NCBI GenBank assembly: GCA_963787185.1
Contig: CAWBCC010000009.1
Location: 434,001 to 498,000, forward strand
Direction of reading: 5' to 3'
DNA: 64,000 bases
Origin: JAJXZP01 sp963787185
GTDB lineage: Bacteria > Spirochaetota > Spirochaetia > Treponematales > Rectinemataceae
Within the stretch, counting starts at the first letter, position 1. Each line of letters starts with the position of its first letter. The translations under genes and the position numbers were made by a program. The notes beneath the pieces were generated by a model. That model was not told the DNA's origin. It ran no database searches and saw only the letters and a program-made list of their open reading frames with translations. Shown in pieces: positions 60,896 through 64,000 of this stretch.

Positions 60896-62145
60896 GATCA
60901 AGAAACGGGCGGACCGGGGGGGCGCCGCCATGGGTGAAGCTGCTTGTCGCGGCGATCGCCGTACTCGCCGGCCTCGATTCCTGCGGCAGGCCGGCGACCG
61001 TCGAATCGAGTCCTCCGCGTTCGGTGAGCACGGCCCTAGCGGCGAAAGGCGCCTTCTCGATCGCCGAAGTACACTCCGCAATGATCGTCGCCAACCGCGA
61101 AATCGACGTTTCGCCCAAAGTAGGCGGACGAGTGACGGCGGTGAGCGCCGACCTGGGAGAGACCGTCGGGGCCGGGCAGATACTCTTCGCGATCGACCGA
61201 GGCGACTACGAAGCGCGGTTTCGCCAGGCCTCCGCGGCGCTTCAGAGCGCCGAAGCCTCGCTCACGCGGACGAGCGACGCGGGCCAGCAGCAGCAGATAA
61301 TCCAAGCGCAGGCGGCAGTCGACGAAGCGCAGGTGGCGTACTCCGACTCGAGCAGTCTATACGCGAAGACCAGGAAACTCTACGAATCCGGGGCCATCCC
61401 GAAACAGCAGCTCGACGACGTGGAAGCGCGCTTCGAAAACGCGAAGATACAGCTCGAGTCCGCCGGCAAAAGCCTCGCCCTCGTGCGGGAGAAGTCCGGC
61501 CCCCAGTCCGATGCAGTCGCCCTCGGCCAGGTCGAGGAGGCGAAGGCGGAAGTGGACCTCGCAAAGATCCAACTGGATTCGACCATCGTGCGCTCTCCCA
61601 TCGACGGACGGATATCGTACCGCAACGTCGAGGCGGGGGAAATGATCGCTCCGTCGACCCCGGCCTTCATCGTGATCGACGAGGGGACTCTTCTCGCCGA
61701 GACCGGCGTATCGGATCGTGTCGTGGGCAGGCTGCATGAGGGAATGAAGATTCGGGTGCTGATCGACGCCCTCGGCGGGATTCCCGTCGACGGCATCGTC
61801 GAGTCGGTGAGTCCCGCGGTCGATCGGCGCACGCTGCTGTACCAAGTCCGCGTGCGCATGGGAAACGAAAGCGGAAGGCTGCGGCCCGGAATGCTCGCGA
61901 AGCTGGAGATACCGATCGAATCCGATTCGGATGCCCTGCTCGTGCCTGAAAGCGCGGTGTTCTCCGCCGACGGAAGCGACTCGGTCTATGTAGTCGCGGA
62001 CGGCATCGCCCGACTGCGTCGCGTAACGCTCGGCGACAGCGACGGAGACCATGTGGAGATCCTGGGCGGACTCGCGGCGGGCGAAACGGTCGTGACGGGA
62101 GGCCAGGAGTTTCTCAACGACGGCGACAGGGTGATATCGCGATGA
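60892..62145 (+). CDS. RND efflux membrane fusion (adaptor) protein, probable lipoprotein
   Basis: 417 residues from an ATG overlapping the RND stop. The N-terminus is a lipoprotein-type signal with LDSC (Cys31), a loose spirochaetal lipobox. A lipoyl-like half (REIDVSPKVGGRVTAVSADLGETV), a long coiled-coil hairpin (~90-195) and the second lipoyl half (STIVRSPIDGRIS) are followed by beta-barrel and membrane-proximal domains (ESAVFSADGSDSVYVV). It links the RND pump to the TolC channel. It is the last gene of the tetR operon; weak hairpins at 62182-62200 and 62219-62236 follow. Confidence 0.92.
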   Translation: MRSRNGRTGGAPPWVKLLVAAIAVLAGLDSCGRPATVESSPPRSVSTALAAKGAFSIAEVHSAMIVANREIDVSPKVGGRVTAVSADLGETVGAGQILFAIDRGDYEARFRQASAALQSAEASLTRTSDAGQQQQIIQAQAAVDEAQVAYSDSSSLYAKTRKLYESGAIPKQQLDDVEARFENAKIQLESAGKSLALVREKSGPQSDAVALGQVEEAKAEVDLAKIQLDSTIVRSPIDGRISYRNVEAGEMIAPSTPAFIVIDEGTLLAETGVSDRVVGRLHEGMKIRVLIDALGGIPVDGIVESVSPAVDRRTLLYQVRVRMGNESGRLRPGMLAKLEIPIESDSDALLVPESAVFSADGSDSVYVVADGIARLRRVTLGDSDGDHVEILGGLAAGETVVTGGQEFLNDGDRVISR

Positions 62146-62181
62146 AATTCGCGACGGATTTCCGAGGTCCTCTCCCGAATC

Positions 62182-62200
62182 GACGGGAATATGTCCCGTC
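62182..62200 (+). terminator. Weak hairpin after the efflux operon
   Basis: GACGGGA and TCCCGTC pair around ATATG, 36 bases past the adaptor stop. A second small stem with a TTCG loop at about 62219-62236 precedes a T-rich stretch. Together they may end the operon. Confidence 0.35.
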
Positions 62201-62322
62201 CTCGGCGGGAATCATCGGTTAGATTCGTCTAATCTTTCAGGATTTTTCTCTTGGTTTCCGGACAAACGGCGGCTCCGAGGCGAGGATCGGAGGGTTTTGA
62301 GCCCTTTTAGTGAATTGGTCAC

Positions 62323-62351
62323 TTGACGATTGCACGGTCCTGGAATATACA
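62323..62351 (+). promoter_or_regulatory. Promoter for the liv operon
   Basis: TTGACG (62323-62328), a 17-base spacer and TATACA (62346-62351). The expected start near 62358 leaves a leader of about 35 bases ending in the AAGGAGG site of livK. Confidence 0.65.
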
Positions 62352-62392
62352 AAAAAGTCATAGATTCCAGAGCGATAACGGAAGGAGGCTAC

Positions 62393-63517
62393 ATGAAACC
62401 GTTCGCACTGTTCGCGGTTCTTTCATTGGTCCTCGCGGGAACATTCGTTTCCTGCGGAGGAAGCAAGTATGTCGTAGTTGGCGCCGTCGGTCCCGTAACC
62501 GGCGCTGCCGCCACATTCGGCATCTCCACCAAGAACGGCGATACGCTCGCCGTCGACGAGTGGAACGCCAATGGCGGCGTACTCGGGAAGCAGATCAAAA
62601 TGGTGTTTGCCGACGACAAGGGCGACCCCGCCGAGGGCGCGACCGCCTATACGAAACTTATCCAGCAGGATAAAGCCGTAGCGATCGTCGGCACCGTCAT
62701 GTCCAAAGTCTCCCTGGCCGGCGCCCCGATCTGCCAGGCGGCCAAGATTCCCATGGTCGCGACCGCCTCGACCAATCCCAAGGTGACCCAGGTCGGCGAC
62801 TACATCTTCCGCGCCTGCTTCATCGATCCCTTCCAGGGCACCGTCGGCGCCAACTTCGCTTTCAACAACCTGAAGGCCAGGAAGGCTGCCATGATCTACG
62901 ACCTCGGCAACGACTACACGAAGGGTCTCGCCGAGTTCTTCAAGGCGCAGTTCGAGAAGCTCGGCGGCAAGATCGTCGCCGACGAAGGCCACGACACCGG
63001 CGTCACCGATTTCAAGGCCCAGCTCACCAAGATTGTCCAGGCCAAGCCCGACATCATTTACAACCCCGACTATTACAACGACGTGGCCCTCATCGCGAAG
63101 CAGGCTCGCGAGCTCGGCTTCAAGGGTCCGCTCATGGGCGGCGACGGTTGGGATTCGCCCGACCTCGTCAAGATCGGCGGTTCGGCGGTGGAAGGCTGCT
63201 ACTTCACCAACCACTACTCCAAGGACGACACCCGCCCCGTGGTTCAGGACTTCATCAAGCGGTACCAGGCCAAGTTCAACGAAACGCCCGACGCTCTCGC
63301 GGTTCTCGCCTACGACGCCATGAACCTCACCCTCAACGCGATCAAGACCGCCGGCAAGACCGACGGCCCGGCTATCAGGGACGCGCTCGCGGCCTCTGAC
63401 TTCAATGCCGTCACCGGTGAGATCAAATTCGACGCCGACAGGAACCCCATCAAGTCTGCCGTCATCATCGAGATCAAGAATGGACAGCAGACCTTCGTGA
63501 CAACGGTAAATCCGTAA
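62393..63517 (+). CDS. livK: Branched-chain amino acid ABC transporter substrate-binding lipoprotein
   Basis: 374 residues; AAGGAGG lies six bases before the ATG at 62393 (the frame is open further upstream but includes the promoter). The signal ends in FVSC, with Cys21 for lipid attachment. The mature protein is a Leu/Ile/Val-binding (type I periplasmic) fold: GPVTGAAATFGISTKNGDTLAVDEWNA from ~34, VGTVMSKVSLAGAPICQ, MVATASTNPKVT, and ALAVLAYDAMNLTLNAI. It captures branched-chain or related amino acids for the LivHMGF permease. A hairpin lies between it and livH. Confidence 0.92.
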   Translation: MKPFALFAVLSLVLAGTFVSCGGSKYVVVGAVGPVTGAAATFGISTKNGDTLAVDEWNANGGVLGKQIKMVFADDKGDPAEGATAYTKLIQQDKAVAIVGTVMSKVSLAGAPICQAAKIPMVATASTNPKVTQVGDYIFRACFIDPFQGTVGANFAFNNLKARKAAMIYDLGNDYTKGLAEFFKAQFEKLGGKIVADEGHDTGVTDFKAQLTKIVQAKPDIIYNPDYYNDVALIAKQARELGFKGPLMGGDGWDSPDLVKIGGSAVEGCYFTNHYSKDDTRPVVQDFIKRYQAKFNETPDALAVLAYDAMNLTLNAIKTAGKTDGPAIRDALAASDFNAVTGEIKFDADRNPIKSAVIIEIKNGQQTFVTTVNP

Positions 63518-63530
63518 ATCTGCTTCTCCC

Positions 63531-63559
63531 AAGGGGGGCCTCTGGCCCCCCTTACTTTT
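63531..63559 (+). terminator. Intercistronic terminator/attenuator between livK and livH
   Basis: AAGGGGGGCC, a TCT loop and GGCCCCCCTT form a 10-bp stem followed by ACTTTT, 13 bases after the livK stop and 15 before the livH ATG. It should let excess binding protein be made over permease. Confidence 0.8.
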
Positions 63560-63574
63560 GCCAAGGGGTTCACC

Positions 63575-64000
63575 ATGGGTTCCATTTTCAACCTGCAGCA
63601 GATTATCAACGGCCTTCAGCTCGGCTCGATATACGCTCTTATCGCGCTGGGCTACACGATGGTCTATGGCATCGTTCGGCTCATCAACTTCGCTCACGGC
63701 GATTTCTACATGGTCGGCGCATATGCCGCCTACGGGGCTTTTTATCTCTTCAACGCCTTTATCTCCAAAGGCACCCCGCTCGCATTTCTCGTCCTCGTCC
63801 TCGCGATGGCCGCCGGCGGCGCGATCGCGACGCTCGCGAATCAGATCGCATACAAGCCTCTCCGCTACAAGCCCAAAATGTCCTCCCTCGTCACCGCGCT
63901 CGGCGTCTCGATGTTCCTCGAGTATTTCTTTTCGGCTCTTCCCGTCATCGGCGCGTCGCCCCGCGGCTTCCCGGATCTTCTACCGAAAGCAATCTACAAA
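63575..64000 (+). CDS. livH: Branched-chain amino acid ABC transporter permease, N-terminal part
   Basis: 142 codons from the ATG at 63575 run to the window edge without a stop. The N-terminus (LQQIINGLQLGSIYALIALG) and the LivH signature YGIVRLINFAHGDFYMVGAY are clear, followed by further membrane helices and a YKPLRYKPKMSSLVTALG segment typical of LivH. With livK it forms the start of an operon that probably continues with livM, livG and livF beyond the window. Confidence 0.93.
   Translation, partial: MGSIFNLQQIINGLQLGSIYALIALGYTMVYGIVRLINFAHGDFYMVGAYAAYGAFYLFNAFISKGTPLAFLVLVLAMAAGGAIATLANQIAYKPLRYKPKMSSLVTALGVSMFLEYFFSALPVIGASPRGFPDLLPKAIYK

Noticed and set aside
62146..62392. Riboswitch upstream of livK
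   Set aside because: The promoter lies within 70 bases of the start codon, leaving a leader of about 35 bases, too short for a known amino acid riboswitch.

Overview
The window is about 62% G+C, densely coded on both strands, and reads as a chromosomal segment of a spirochaete related to Treponema. The best evidence is a cytoplasmic filament protein A gene (cfpA, 42540-44603), a protein found only in treponeme-like spirochaetes. It sits in a neighbourhood that, from memory, matches the Treponema pallidum TP0746-TP0751 region: ppdK, an unnamed gene, cfpA, a von Willebrand A protein and a pallilysin-like protein. The high G+C, glutaminyl-tRNA synthetase, purine and queuosine/folate genes, branched-chain amino acid transport and RND efflux suggest a metabolically broad, probably free-living or environmental spirochaete rather than a reduced pathogen. 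No insertion sequence, phage gene, CRISPR array or rRNA was seen. No gene-free stretch exceeds 300 bases; the longest, 5561-5855, holds one hairpin and nothing else recognised.

Layout. 1-4189: end of an Ldh2-family dehydrogenase, a membrane sensor kinase with an NMT1-like periplasmic domain, a DTW-domain tRNA-modifying enzyme, tRNA-Gly(TCC) and transaldolase. 4190-13758: a translation block (glyS, glnS, gltX with a free-methionine sulfoxide reductase, aroH, a HIT protein, the CCA-adding enzyme, then rnc, acpP and rpmF). 13788-18165: coaD, a secreted protein, an SPFH protein, a Memo-like protein and a protein with a degenerate GGDEF domain. 18183-22511: a Gld-type ABC exporter operon. 22742-30102: RNase Z, a DEAD-box helicase, a radical SAM protein, and queD next to an adenine DNA methyltransferase. 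30222-34345: murE, ddl and ornithine aminotransferase, plausibly linked through ornithine in peptidoglycan.

34407-38426: a sensor kinase diverging from a TPR protein, and a small unknown protein. 38582-48298: the treponemal core block with ppdK, a protein carrying an HPr-like domain, cfpA, the vWA protein, a DHH phosphoesterase and the pallilysin-like protein. 48331-55574: a SPOR protein, miaB, a small membrane protein, a PurH split into two overlapping genes, folE2 and an aminotransferase. 55641-62145: a TetR regulator behind a perfect 30-bp palindrome, leading a tolC/RND/adaptor operon whose genes all overlap by ATGA. 62323-64000: livK with a good promoter, an intergenic attenuator-like hairpin, and the start of livH.

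The most interesting points are: (i) the HPr-like domain protein encoded between the filament protein and pyruvate phosphate dikinase; (ii) an intact pallilysin/vWA locus in what looks like a non-pathogen, without an HExxH motif; (iii) repeated promoter -10 boxes only 5-8 nt before start codons that lack a Shine-Dalgarno sequence, suggesting that leaderless mRNAs are common here; and (iv) the split PurH. All calls come from reading the sequence by eye; no database search was run.
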